This document shows positions 1-11,088 of a stretch of 64,000 bases of DNA, in pieces. The stretch is from Patiria miniata. Its lineage: Eukaryota > Echinodermata > Asteroidea > Valvatida > Asterinidae. Each line of letters opens with the position of its first letter. Position 1 is the stretch's first letter. The position numbers were made by a program, and so were the translations under genes. The notes beneath the pieces were generated by a model. It worked only from the letters and a program-made list of their open reading frames with translations, was not told the origin of the DNA and searched no databases. Where the stretch lies: NCBI RefSeq assembly GCF_015706575.1, contig NW_024037067.1, positions 6,337,909 to 6,401,908 of the forward strand, in the 5' to 3' direction.

Positions 1-203
1 TTGCCATGTTTACACGTACTTTTCGAAAGTCAGGAGGTGAACATTTTGACAAGTTAGCATGGAGTCAAACTTCACCTTAAGTGAAGTCAACATATTTTAT
101 TTCAATTCTCGGAAGTCTAGAAGTTACCAAAGTGAAACTCGTTCAGTATACAGCTGCTGTGTTACTTAGCTTTACTGTATACTACATGCATGTTTCATAT
201 TAA

Positions 204-718
204 AGGGAATATACATCATTTGCTTTTGCTGTAATTTTCAGAAATGGATGGAATTTGGGGGTTCGAAATATATAGCAAATATAGTTACACTGACTTTTTT
301 GAGGTTTTGGGTTCGAAAATGCTATAAAAACCAAGAAAAACGATCATTTCCCTGTAGTCTGGTTCCCTGACTCCATATAAGAAGAAACAGAGCAGTTTAC
401 ATACATTGGGGAATTGTAAGGTCAGGGAACCAGTCTAGCTGGCTCGTACCCGTTCATAGGTTTGTAATCGATTGCAAACAAGTGCGATGGTCGATTGTGG
501 CCAGTATTTGAAAAAAAAGCCAGATGTTTCCAACGCTGATCGGCCGATCAGCGTTGGAAATTGATACAAAAATACCACTTTTCTTGAAAATGACAGTATA
601 CCAGGTGCCATGATTTTACAGGATGCTTTACACTGTCATTCACTAACAGTCCAGCAAGGTATTTCAAAGTGATTTGGTAGTTTTATTTTTTGATGTTTGC
701 AAATGTTGTATTATCCCT
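204..718 (+). mobile_element. TTAA-flanked MITE, copy a (515 bp)
   Basis: This is a non-autonomous DNA transposon copy. TTAA lies on both sides (200-203 and 719-722), and the ends are imperfect inverted repeats: AGGGAATATACATCATTTGC on the left matches the reverse complement of the right end. The interior carries a second inverted pair (GGTTCCCTGAC near 360 and GTCAGGGAACC near 421) and a perfect 34-bp palindrome at 527-560. No coding capacity is seen. It is very similar to the copy at 60828-61286, so the family moved fairly recently. TTAA target duplication points to piggyBac or Kolobok transposases; the sequence does not decide which. Confidence 0.85.
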
Positions 719-1675
719 TTAAAGTACGGCTGAAACTCTATGTTTGACTTGTTTGATAAACATTTAACTGTCAGTTTTTGCCAAATGAAGATAACTTTGA
801 TCAAGCTGTACTTGTAAATTGGATAGGGGTGGGAATAATAGTTGAATTACATTTTTACAATAATCAAAATAAATTGGTTGCACAATGACGCAAATAAAAG
901 AAAGCCTTTGGTCATGCCATCTCAACATTTTAGAAGATTCCATCCAGAAGGTACCTTTAAGGCCGGGTAAAAATAAATAGTTTCTTGTCTGGGCTTCTTA
1001 ATTGAACGAAGGAAGCAGAAGCTTTTTTGCAGAAAGGTTCACCATTCCTCAATGCTGATACAAAATTGCAGCCAAAGGAAATGTAACCCTTTCTACATAG
1101 CTACATATTTGTTGGAAACAACACAAGACAATATACTGACAAGTGCAAAATATATTGCAAATGTATGAATTTAAAAAAGGGTGGGGGGGGGTGGAAGAAG
1201 GGAATAACGAAGCAGGCTGGGACGAGAAATTGATTATTTTTTTACTTGGCCCTACACGTATTTGACATTGTTCAATGGAATCAATGTTGCATGCTGAAGT
1301 CACTTTACCAGTTGTGTACAAAGTCCATGGAGAGTCAAGAACAAATTTTGCCTAACAATAGTGGAAATGTACTTCCAGAACTCTCGGAATGAAAGCCGCG
1401 CTGTAGTTGGTCAAGAGAATTAAAGTGCCCTCAGTCGACAGCAAATGATGAGAGGCGGCCGAGTGCGAGACTCCAGGGATCCTTGTGAACGAAATTGTTT
1501 GACATTTGAGGGATTTCAACCCACCCTAGACTAGAGGTACCTATCCACATCAAGATAAAATGAAATATTGAGGCTGAACATTTCGTGACAGGAGAGTTTG
1601 GAGGTTTGAAAAAGTTGTGAATTTTCTGCTACAATTTTCTGTAAGGTTTGTAAAACCTTACAGTTCTGGAAGTAG

Positions 1676-1790
1676 TGGAAATGTTTCTCAGTCCCAGGTT
1701 CATGTCTGTTCAACATTTTTTTTCAATGACTGACCTTTATTGAGATGATATATGAAGGAAAAAGTGGCGTCGGGTTGCAACATTCTTTCC
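1676..1790 (+). repeat. Interspersed repeat R1, copy 1 (partial)
   Basis: The stretch with GAAATGTTTCTCAGTCCCAG, ACCTTTATTGAG and GTTGCAACATTCTTTC recurs with about the same spacing at 15990-16095. The segment just before it in the second copy (TTGTGTACAAAGTC, GAGTCAAGAA) has its counterpart at about 1310-1345 here, so this copy looks interrupted by some 330 bp. The family is not recognised and no terminal repeats were found. Confidence 0.6.
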
Positions 1791-2662
1791 AATATAAAAA
1801 TTATTGTGAAAAAAATCAATGCTTTTAATCATGGTTAACATCTTAATTATTTAAAAACAACAATAACTGTGGCAAAAAAATGCATAATTAGTTTAGATAG
1901 CCACAAATAACAGATAAAAGAAGTGGGAAAGGATGCCAGTTATTCTCCATTCTTTCTGAAAATTGTAAACAAATTAATTAGTTTATATGATGGAATGTAA
2001 AGCTAATAAAATGGTTTAATCATAATTTATGGTAAAAATCATTAATCATAAACATTCATTTATGTTTATGATTTAAAACAAAATTTGGGCAGGGTCAATT
2101 CAACAAAACTCTCAACAGGTTAAAAAATATTTGTAACTGAAACATAAAATTAATTAATAAAACTATTTAGTAGATATATGAAGCTTTAAAAAGAAACTGA
2201 CTAAAGGTTTTACGAGAATACATACCGCCATAACAAGTTCGAACGGGTGTTTGTACACCCGTACGGGGGACTTGTACTGCTGTACCATCCTGTCAGTGTC
2301 AAATGCTGCACATCAGCTAGCTGGACAACCGCAACATGAAAATTGAGACAGGAATTTTATGTCAAGAACTCAACATTACTGCTAAACCGGAGGGTCTACG
2401 ATGAGTGTGACTAAAACTTCAAAGTCCCGCTACCGACATCCTGAATTCATGACACATTCGAACTAACTGTCGCATTTCCGTTTGTAAAACACCAACAATC
2501 GTGGAATTCCGCACGAATGACAAACCGCTGGCTCTTCCTTCGGCCTTTTTTATTCACACTGCTTGCGTATTTAACACCGGTTTGTGTTAGCCGCTTCCTG
2601 ACGCATAGGTAAAACATGTGTAGACGTCCGGGTACCCGCCGGTTGCCGGCTGAATTAATGTA

Positions 2663-2670
2663 TGACGTCA
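2663..2670. promoter_or_regulatory. Full CRE palindrome upstream of TEFM
   Basis: TGACGTCA, the consensus CREB/ATF site, lies about 450 bp before the inferred TEFM start codon in GC-richer DNA. It is a plausible promoter element, but an 8-bp match in a 64-kb window is weak evidence alone. Confidence 0.3.
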
Positions 2671-3117
2671 CAATGTGGTTTCAAAGAGTGCGTTGACCTT
2701 GCCATTTTCTTGTTTACATTCAGAGGCATGTTTACATTTAGTCGTTTCCTGACATTTCTGGGTACCAATTCGAAACGCTTTTTCGCTTTGTGTTTAACAA
2801 ATCGTTCCTGCTTTTCTTCCTGTTATAAATAATACCGCTTGCGATGGTACAGAACAGGCGGTTTGCTTGTAGATTGTATTTGTAGAAAGGGGACTTGGAA
2901 AAGCTGTTGGAGTTGTATGACACTTAGAGAGCTCCGTAGAAAAAGAAAATTGTTAAAGAGCGCCACCAAACCTTTTCTGAGACAGAGGGCGCTCTTGTAA
3001 ACAACTACACGTGCAACTTTCATTACTCTCCGATCGTGGAAATTCTGTTCCGGGTTGCACACATTCTTAATCCTCCATGGTTATTGTTAGAAAAGTGAAG
3101 TGTTTCTTAACAACATA

Positions 3118-5622
3118 ATGTCAAGTTTTGCCAAACTTTGCTGTCGGTTGCGGTTCTCAGCGCAGGTGGAGTTGAACTTAATATGCAAATTATGAATGAA
3201 TTTATTTTAACTAATTGAAGCCACTGCACTGTGCAGTGTGTTCAGCATGTTTCACAACTTTCACATTTTAATAAATTCAGAGATCAGATGTGAAACAAGT
3301 AGTAGTAGGCTAGTGATAAATTCATCATGTTCATGATGGTTTAGAATTAAGTTTTTGAAGAAGGTTCTTTTCGTGTACTTGAGACACTAAAACTTTATTT
3401 CTTTGAAAATAAAAAGTTTATTTGAATATTTCTTACGTCAAAATTCAAATACTATATTCAAAATTAAATTACATTTGCAGGTAACATGCTCTCGCTCAGT
3501 AAGAAGATTATGCCAAGGGGCCTCAAACTCAAAGGATGGAGTGTTGCTCTCAGGAAAGTCAGATCTCAGCAACGTTGGTAAATCTGATGATGACGAAGAC
3601 TCAACAAAAATTGTCCAACTCGTCAACACAGCCTCAGAGAAGGACCTCGCAGCAATGAAGCACGTGTCCCCAAATATTGCTACCTGTATAGTGTCGCACC
3701 GCGAAGCGAACGGGCCCTTCGCGGAGGTGAGGGAGCTGTTGAAAGTTCCCGGGATCGGCCGACAGACACTGCAGAGGATTTGCAGGGGAATCCTGAAGCC
3801 TCCGCTTCAGGTGGACGTAAGTGGCAACGGAGCCACGACCGAAGCACAGCAAGCTGGAATCGCTGCAAGCAGGATTGAGGTGATGCAATGGGACTCTTTC
3901 AGAGCTGAAGTCGGGTCCTCAAAAGCGATCTCAAGTCATCAAGTCATCCACTTTCAAGTCACATGCTTTTCCAAATCAACTAGGACAAAGAAATTCCTTT
4001 ATCGCTGTTTTACCCCAGCGATAAAATTCCATCTTATGAATGGTTTACCCCTGTTTGTGACCTTACTTGTGTGTGACTTGGGATTTGACTGATGCCTTTC
4101 TATTTGAATTGTAACGGACTTGACATCATCTCTTAAGTTTGACTTCAAAGCTTTGGGATGATCTGCCATACATGTATTTTATGTTCTAGAGAGAATCTAG
4201 GTCGGGGATAGGCTGTGGTTGTTTTGGATGTTACTCAAATTTACAGTATTAATTATTTTGCATTAACACATCTTTCCTCTTTCTCAATTTATCAAACACT
4301 TGAGCACCATCATGGGACACCTCACTTTTTGTTGCATTGTGGTTGATTGTTATCATTGTATTGATCGATAGTAACCACAATGCATCATCCATAACAGAGG
4401 TGTCCAGTTACCACGTACCTGGGTCCGGATTTGTGTAGCCGTACAGCACGTGTAGATGATGCCACTTGACAAGGAGTAAATTGTTAGAAGTGTACAATAA
4501 AATTGTCTTGTTTTATTCCCATGTAGTCCCTGCAAGACATAGTGGCAGTAGACGTTGGTCTGAGGCACCTTAGCTGGGTGTACATGACCAGGGACAGACA
4601 GGTGTGGCAATGGCGAGTCAAGGACATCGTAGATATCAAGGCAGGCAAATGGGACCCCCCAGCCTACCACAAAATGGTGAGCGAGGATACTGGTTGTCAC
4701 AGTCCACCTGTAGAGGGCGCTGTTCAATTCAGTTTTTGGCTACATAACGCCAATAACACGTGTGTGCATGAGAAGTGACAAGCATATACAATAACAAGCT
4801 GTAGCTAAATAGTTTGGATGAGGCCAAATCCGCCATTAATTAGAAGCCAAATTCGGACGTGGTTTCACACTTACTCACATGTCCCATAGTTTGTGAAATT
4901 GAGAAGCATCCATATATTTTGGCAACCTTAAAGGAGTGCACTGATATAACCTGCATGCAAGCATGGCACCACCTAGGTAATTGTCTGAATGAGAGAATTT
5001 GATTAGTTAAGATTCAATTTGCACTTTTGACAATCATGTTCGTTTGTTTGAGAGTTGTACTTTCTGCTTGGATTTAAGTAACTTATTTAAAAATCTGAAA
5101 ATTATTTAGATATTTAACATCTTGTTTTTACCTTTTCTTCTGTTTTTTTTTAAATTCTGAAAGGTCACAGACGCCATCGCTGAAATGCCCAACCCAGACC
5201 TCTATGTCCTGGAGCACCAACCTTACGTCAACGCTAACAAGGCCACTTATCAGATGCTCCTCTTCCAACGCACTCTACAGAGCATGTTATTTACAGCCCT
5301 GAACCACGACCAAAAAGAAACCGGTACCCCGCACGTGATCTCTATGCTGCATACGCAGGTCGGGCGCCACTTTGGCTTGCAGGTCGGAGGCACGCGCATG
5401 AGCGGGCAGGACGTCGTGGCGAAAATCTTACGCGAGGAGGCGGAGAGAGAGGATGAAAATGACGAGGATTTGCCGGCCAGACTGAGCTGGGAGGACGCGG
5501 AGACGTTCCACTCCGCGACCAAGCATGAGAAAGAGCACCTGGCCAACTGCTTGTTACAGGCGATTGCTTTTTACGACTTGGTCGTGGACAGGGTAGAAAC
5601 AGATCGAGCTAAAATTCCCTGA
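3118..5622 (+). CDS. TEFM: Transcription elongation factor, mitochondrial (4 exons)
   Basis: TEFM binds mitochondrial RNA polymerase in the matrix and makes it processive on mtDNA. Exons read as 3118-3165, 3481-3816, 4527-4676 and 5164-5622; all introns are GT-AG and phase 0, giving 330 residues (human about 360). Residues 1-30 (MSSFAKLCCRLRFSAQ onward) are basic and lack acids, as in a mitochondrial presequence. Residues 59-124 form the helix-hairpin-helix part (LVNTASEKDLAAMK, HREANGPF, VPGIGRQTL), and residues 132-325 the RNase H-like resolvase fold (VDVGLRHLSWVYM, DLYVLEHQP, LLQAIAFYDLV). These match vertebrate TEFM in order and spacing. The first exon is inferred: the second exon's frame has no upstream ATG, and the donor CAG|GTGGAG is weak. 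It converges on COX19. AATAAA at 6487-6492 could be its poly(A) signal. Confidence 0.92.
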
Positions 5623-5864
5623 AGTTTGTAAATATCGAGACTTTTAAGACTTGATTAAGATTTTCTGGACATTTTTGGCATTGCTACCCCTGATTGGTAG
5701 GCCTATTGAGTAGGTGCTCTAGAGTATAAACAGCCACTGCCCGTATAACCGACCAATTATTTTGATGAATGGTGGATTGGGAAAGGCAAATCAAATTGGT
5801 GCATTCTCATACAGAATTTTATATTTTTGGGGTAGAAATGGAAGTGGAAGACTTTGTGTATTAA
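5623..5864 (+). other. TEFM 3' untranslated region (likely start)
   Basis: No gene follows the TEFM stop. ATTAAA at 5859-5864, formed at the edge of the next MITE, and AATAAA at 6487-6492 beyond it are the two poly(A) candidates I see, so the transcript may read through the MITE. Confidence 0.4.
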
Positions 5865-6368
5865 AGATACTATTTAACATTTGCAAACATCACAAAACAA
5901 AAATACCAATTTGTTATGAAATGCCTTACTGGACTGCATTGTGAATAATGGTCTCAAACAACCTGTGAAATTGTGGCACCTGGTGTGCTGTCATTTTCAA
6001 GAAGAGAGGAATTTTTGTATCAATGTCCAACAACCGACTTTTTTTTCAAATATTACACCCAATTTACCAAATTTAGTTAGTCCACAGTTTGTTTGCAATT
6101 GGTTACACATTCCGTGAAGGGTGCAAGCCAGCTCGTCTGGTTTCCGACCTGACAATTCCCTGACGTCTATAAATTGCTCCGTTTCGTCTGAATTAGGGTA
6201 ACGGAACCAAACTACAAGAAAAGCATTTTTTTTCTTGTTTCTTTTTCCAGCATCTATGCATACAAAACTTTAAACAGGTCAGTGTAACAATATTTGCTAT
6301 AAAATACTACTGCCTAAATCGATCCATTTCTGAAATTACAGCAAAAGCAAATAAATTCTGTTTTTTAC
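5865..6368 (-). mobile_element. TTAA-flanked MITE, copy e (inverted, diverged)
   Basis: Starts after TTAA at 5861-5864 and reads as the reverse complement of the copy at 204-718: ACATTTGCAAACATCA, then CACCTGGTGTGCTGTCATTT, then AATTACAGCAAAAGCAAAT. The right end is diverged and its TTAA is lost. It lies just 3' of TEFM, probably inside the TEFM 3' UTR. It is older than the copies at 204 and 60828 by visible divergence. Confidence 0.75.
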
Positions 6369-7089
6369 AGACATGGCGTGCTGCCAAAGTGTGTTTGACT
6401 CGAAATTCGAATTAAAAATTGGAAATTATAAAAAGTCAGTTCAGACAAACATATGTTTAACCAACATATGAATGAATTTTTAACTGAATAAAGTTGAAAA
6501 CCTGAAATAAGTACTCTTTTTTAACCTTAACTCCATACCAAAATCCACAATGATCATTCTAGAAATTTGATTTACACAATTCCAGTAACTTCTTTTCTTT
6601 GCAAGTTAAAAATTCTCAGATTTCTTTGATGTCGAGAGTGGAATGTGCAATAAAGTTACACAATTATTGCTAATATTGAGGGCAATCTTATTTTGTATTG
6701 GTAAATGTTTTTTTATAAAGTTTACCAAATTTAATGAAGATTCGAGATATGAATAAAAGGCAACACAATTCAGCATACTTTGCTGTCAGTTGCTACTGGT
6801 TTTTAACAATGATTGGTGGACTTTATTTTCTAAGGGTTTTGTAGAATAATATCCACATATAAACTGTACATTATACATTTACAAATGTTGGCAACCTTTT
6901 ACAGCTTAATTGCAGACGGTGCTTCCTAATACTACTGTAGTCAATTGTGTTAATGGGTTGAAAGTAGGAAACAGAGAATATGCACATACATGTACAAGTA
7001 TAAACCAGTCCATACAGTAGAATTACTCCCTGTAACAATCCCAGTTTAAGAAACGAGCCCACAGCAAGAATGTAAGTACATATATTCAG

Positions 7090-7244
7090 ATAATGAATGT
7101 TTATGAGTGCAATGGTAAGAATAATTGCATGAGGTGACGTCTAGATGGAATGTTCCATTCCACTCAGCTTCGCCTTGTGGAATGGAACATTCCGTCTGTC
7201 ACTGTATTATTCTTTCCATTGCACAAATGTGAAACATTCATTAT
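7090..7244. repeat. Long hairpin, about 75-bp arms
   Basis: ATAATGAATGTTT and GTGCAATGG on the left pair with CCATTGCAC and AACATTCATTAT on the right; the inner arms are GGAATGTTCCATTCCAC and GTGGAATGGAACATTCC around a roughly 15-base loop near 7167. It abuts the inverted-repeat element at 7247-7462 and may be part of one composite MITE. A transcript crossing it would fold strongly. Confidence 0.75.
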
Positions 7245-7246
7245 TT

Positions 7247-7462
7247 GTTTTATACAACACCTGAATAAATCCTCTTCATCTGATTGGTCAGAGGCACCAG
7301 TCATGTGATCATGCAATGGAACTTCTATTTACCGTGCAATAGAACTTCTATTTTTGCGGGTCGGCCGGGCCGGGCTGTGGGCTGGGATGAATAAATCATG
7401 TGATCAGCGACCTACAAGTACCAATCATAATGACAGGCATTTATTAAGGCGTTGTATAAAAT
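7247..7462. mobile_element. Inverted-repeat element (MITE-like, 216 bp)
   Basis: Ends are imperfect inverted repeats of about 26 bp: TTTTATACAACACCTGAATAA on the left, TTATTAAGGCGTTGTATAAAA on the right. There is no coding content. Its right arm holds TTTATT (7440-7445), which on the minus strand is the first AATAAA after COX19. Confidence 0.65.
7440..7445 (-). terminator. Candidate COX19 poly(A) signal
   Basis: AATAAA on the minus strand, 231 nt after the COX19 stop codon, inside the right arm of the MITE-like element at 7247-7462. It is the first perfect signal found downstream of the gene. Confidence 0.45.
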
Positions 7463-7675
7463 CTGACTTGCGCTGTAGCACTTGAGCATTTCCGCTTTGA
7501 CAGCACACAACCTCCTGGGAGTTATACCTATGCTTCCCTGGTACAAAGGCCAACTGTTGGAAACTTCTCCCCGTTTTTTAAAAGCCGCTTTTGATTTGTT
7601 CGCAAGTCAACTAGGTCGTTTTGCTGAACAAATCTTGTTCATAGTCCAATGGAGTTAAAACGTTTAGGTCCTTCG

Positions 7676-9840
7676 CTAGCTGCTCTGCTCTTTTGTTGCA
7701 TCCATGTCTGCAAAACCAAGTTTCTTCATGGGTTCCTTTGTCATCAGATCTCTGGAGTAAAACAAGGAATAAGTGATGATTACTAATATTAGAAAAATTA
7801 TACGGGAAAAAAATTGGGATGGTCATTGACCAACCGCTTAGTATGCCTAGGAGAGAACATTACAAAACTCTGGCCACACCCCCAGTCGCCCCCCCCCCCC
7901 CAACTGAAAATGTGGCATCCGAGGAAAAGCACAGCCATATGAGTTACCCTGATTAGCTGGAACAACATAAAGTCCATTTTTTCCGTGATTGTGTGCGTAT
8001 TTTTCACCAAAACTTTTTTTTTGTTTTTTGTTTATTGTAACGCCCCTTGGAAAGCAAATAATGCTAGTTATTGTCTAACCATGGTCTAATGCAGCCATGG
8101 TCTAATGTAGCCACATTTTGAACAGCGCCCCCATGGAAAGATGGTGTCCCCCCCACTATTAGATTTTATGGAGGGCGGGTGTCTGGTGAAAAAAACCTAA
8201 AGCCCCCACACGCTTCAGAACCCTGGCTGCTCCCCACACCCTTCAGAAAACCCCTGCAAAAATAAGCCCACGAGCCAACAGTCCCCCTTCCATCTTTGAA
8301 AAAGTTCTGGGTCCGCATGTGGAAAGAGTTAGAAAATGCAAGCCAATTACAAGTACAAAGATGACAAGCATTTGTTGATGGCAAATGGCTCCATGACAGA
8401 AGATGGCTGCATGAAGGAACCGTTGAGCAATATTAAAAAAGTGAAACTGTGGATTATGTGACAGTGCTAGAGGGCACACACACGGGTGCATTCTAGTTCA
8501 ACGTATGTGCAAAATAATCGTGTACCTTTCCATCCGACACTGCAGGTACTCCATGGTCTGTAGCCGACACTGATTGTTGTCGTTGTGATGTTTTCTGAGA
8601 CACTCCATAAAATTCTCCTTAAACTTCTTGCATTCCCCTGAATAAAGTAAATATAGTGTACAATAATTTTGGGGTATTCTTAATTCTGGGTTTCCAATCA
8701 CTCATACCATTAGCTTGCACACTGATGATTTATAACCATGCTCAATGTTGTTTTTAATGTGTAGAAGAGAATTGCATATTTAATACCTCAATTTGTGACC
8801 GTTATGAGTAGTGTTGCAAACTCACTATCTTTCCCAGGCGATTAACAGATGATCATGATATCCAAAAATATTGTCAAGCCCGCAGGAATGGGGGATGCTG
8901 TTGGTCCTGCATCACCCCTAACATGCCAAACTTTTTGGATGGGAGCCGAGTGCTGGAATATACAATGAAAGACCCCCCCCCCCCCCCCCCCCGGCAAACC
9001 CGAGGCGTCAATAACAAAGCCACGTTCCAGACTCACATAAAAACGTACGAGCACAACTTTTGATTTTACGAGGTCACGCAAGTCGCGCTGGTACTCTGAG
9101 TCATGCGCGCGCAGAATGGTAGGAGCGGAGCCATCTGGGTACCCGTACAATCAAGTGCCTGGAGTGTTTCTACACAACTCTGGAGTGTGGCGTTGTAATT
9201 GACGCCTTGTTCACGGATCTAACCCCCACCCCCCTACTTTAACAAATGTTTTAGTTGTATGAATTACACATCCCAGCACCCCCCGGCAAAAATGTTTTCC
9301 AGCGGGCTTGAGTATTGTGGCCAGAGAAAAGGCACTGATACTGTAGTGCCCCCTCTTCCTTCCCCCAGTCAAATGACAGTGCTATTGTGCCAAAACTTAA
9401 AGGCATTCATGAGTGACATTTGCAATAGACTGTTCAATCAAATCACTTTTTCCTGAAATCCACTTTCTTTTTTTATTTAAAAGAATGTGGATTTAAGAAA
9501 AAGTGTTCCTACAATTTAATCCAATTGTACCACAAAAATATATCTGGCTTAAATAAGGAAGAAATAACTGAAATTCAAAACTTTGAGGATTTTGTTTGCA
9601 CCACTGTGCACAATAAAAGGAAAAAATGTAACTCTTGAGGGCGCTATAACAACTACCAGCAAAATCCCGATTGCTTACGCATGGAACCGACACAAATTAT
9701 CTGTAATTATGATGCATGATTTTGTTAGTGAATCACAAAGAAATTAAAAGTTAAAAGCTACCATCGTGATCCAGAGGAAAGCTGCCCTTGTCCGGCGGTC
9801 GAGGTTTGAAGCTTTTTTGCCCAAAATTCATAGCAGACAT
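7676..9840 (-). CDS. COX19: Cytochrome c oxidase assembly protein COX19 (3 exons)
   Basis: COX19 is a small twin-CX9C protein of the intermembrane space and cytosol that works with COX11 in copper delivery to complex IV; proteins of this type are imported by MIA40. Exons run 9840-9762, 8637-8526 and 7751-7676; intron phases 1 and 2 agree and the sites are GT-AG. The product is 88 residues (human 90). The N-terminus [19 protein letters not shown] is nearly the vertebrate one. C29/C39 and C50/C60 form the two CX9C pairs ([13 protein letters not shown], then [15 protein letters not shown]), and the tail has KKLGFADMD. The start is the conserved first Met. It converges on TEFM and is head-to-head with the RRM gene at 11089. 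The introns are ordinary noncoding DNA with a poly-C run near 8972. Confidence 0.95.
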
Positions 9841-10734
9841 TTTGGGGTTGAATGTATTTCACGAACGTACCGGGAGTTCGTTGCACTCGATTTAATGACA
9901 TGAATGACCTTTGACTTTGTCTAGCCTTGTTTCATATCTGCTTTGTGGTTTCAGAGGTACATGTACTTTTGTGGTTTCCACAGGAAGTTTGGACTTTGGA
10001 GATTCAGTTCTTCTCTTATTTCTCCATGGTTGTCCACAAATATCCTCTGAATTTGAAAACAATGTCAAAGAATTTAGGCAAAAATGAATTCGTAGGCCCT
10101 AACGTTCATGAACGTTAGTGGTATGGTAGCCCAGTTCAGTTGGACGATGTCTTCATGGCATTACGACTAAAGTAGCATAGTAAGGCAGCCGAAATGCATA
10201 ATCATTACGGAATTGCAAAATCAGAGTAACGGTATTGCAAAATCAACGCTTTAGTTTGGTAGCTCGAATCGTTATTTGTTTGACTACTGTACGTTTTTGG
10301 CTTCTGGGTTTGAAACAGCAGCCACGCTGCTCAATTTAAAAAGAAAATTGTTAATAGTTTTCTTTCATGTTTTTAATGCAATCTTTCTTTTTTGGTAATT
10401 AAGTAGATTTCATTTTCTTCATCATTATCCGTGGCTTTGGAGAATCTTTTTTAAGGGAAATAAGGCAAAAAAAAAAAAAAAACATGTTTAGCGTCCTGCC
10501 TCTTTGACAAAAAGGAAGGAGGAGGCCCTTTTTTTTTTTTTTTTCTTTTCAAAATGGCCGCCCGACACATTTTTCAAGACAACGCGGGCGGGCTATTTTT
10601 CAAGATGGTTACCAGCTTTTTTCAAAATGGCCGCCACTTGGACTCATTGACTATTTCCACAGCTTTATACACGGTATAAAAGTCTAAAAATATGATTTCT
10701 TTGGTCAGAGATCGTTAAAATTTATTAATTTTTG

Positions 10735-10770
<36 letters not shown>

Positions 10771-11088
10771 GGCGGCCTCTAAAAAGGAAGCGGGCGGGGA
10801 CGCTAAACATGTTTTTTTTTTTACTTCGCCTAAAGTCCGAGAACCTTTCGGTTGAATGATAATCTGGTTCCAACAGCCAAAGATCCTGACTTTGAATACT
10901 ATTATTACTACTACTTAGTACTAGCTCAGGGAGCCAGATGATGCCAAAATGACAGCAGTCGAAAATTGCGTTACGGCTGCCGTAACAACAGCCACTGCGT
11001 AAGAATAACATAAGTGCATGATATTGAAACAGATGTGAGATAAAGCAGGTATTTTTGAAATTGAATTCCCAGTTTATTTAGCACAGTT
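9841..11088. promoter_or_regulatory. Divergent intergenic region, COX19 and RRM gene
   Basis: About 1.25 kb between two head-to-head start codons, so it should hold both promoters. About 370 bp of it is the MITE at 10464-10830. No clear TATA box was seen for either gene. The 5' UTR of the right-hand gene may contain further noncoding exons here. Confidence 0.45.
10464..10830. mobile_element. Harbinger-like MITE (367 bp, TAA duplication)
   Basis: Inverted ends GGCAAAAA...ACATGTTTAGCGTCC and GGACGCTAAACATGT...TTCGCC are flanked by TAA on both sides (10461-10463 and 10831-10833). A three-base TWA duplication with GGC ends fits PIF/Harbinger. The interior has long A and T runs and repeated AAATGGCCGCC words. 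No coding sequence. It sits in the promoter interval of the RRM gene. Confidence 0.7.

Larger units (their letters stand above)
719..3117. other. Upstream region of TEFM, no recognised gene
   Basis: I see no convincing gene here. It holds parts of an unclassified repeat near 1290-1345 and 1676-1790 that recur at 15835-16095, an AT-rich stretch at 1800-2200, a short perfect hairpin at 2243-2262, and GC-richer DNA from about 2240 to 3060 that probably contains the TEFM promoter. Short open frames on the minus strand at 2447-3062 resemble no family I know. Confidence 0.5.
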
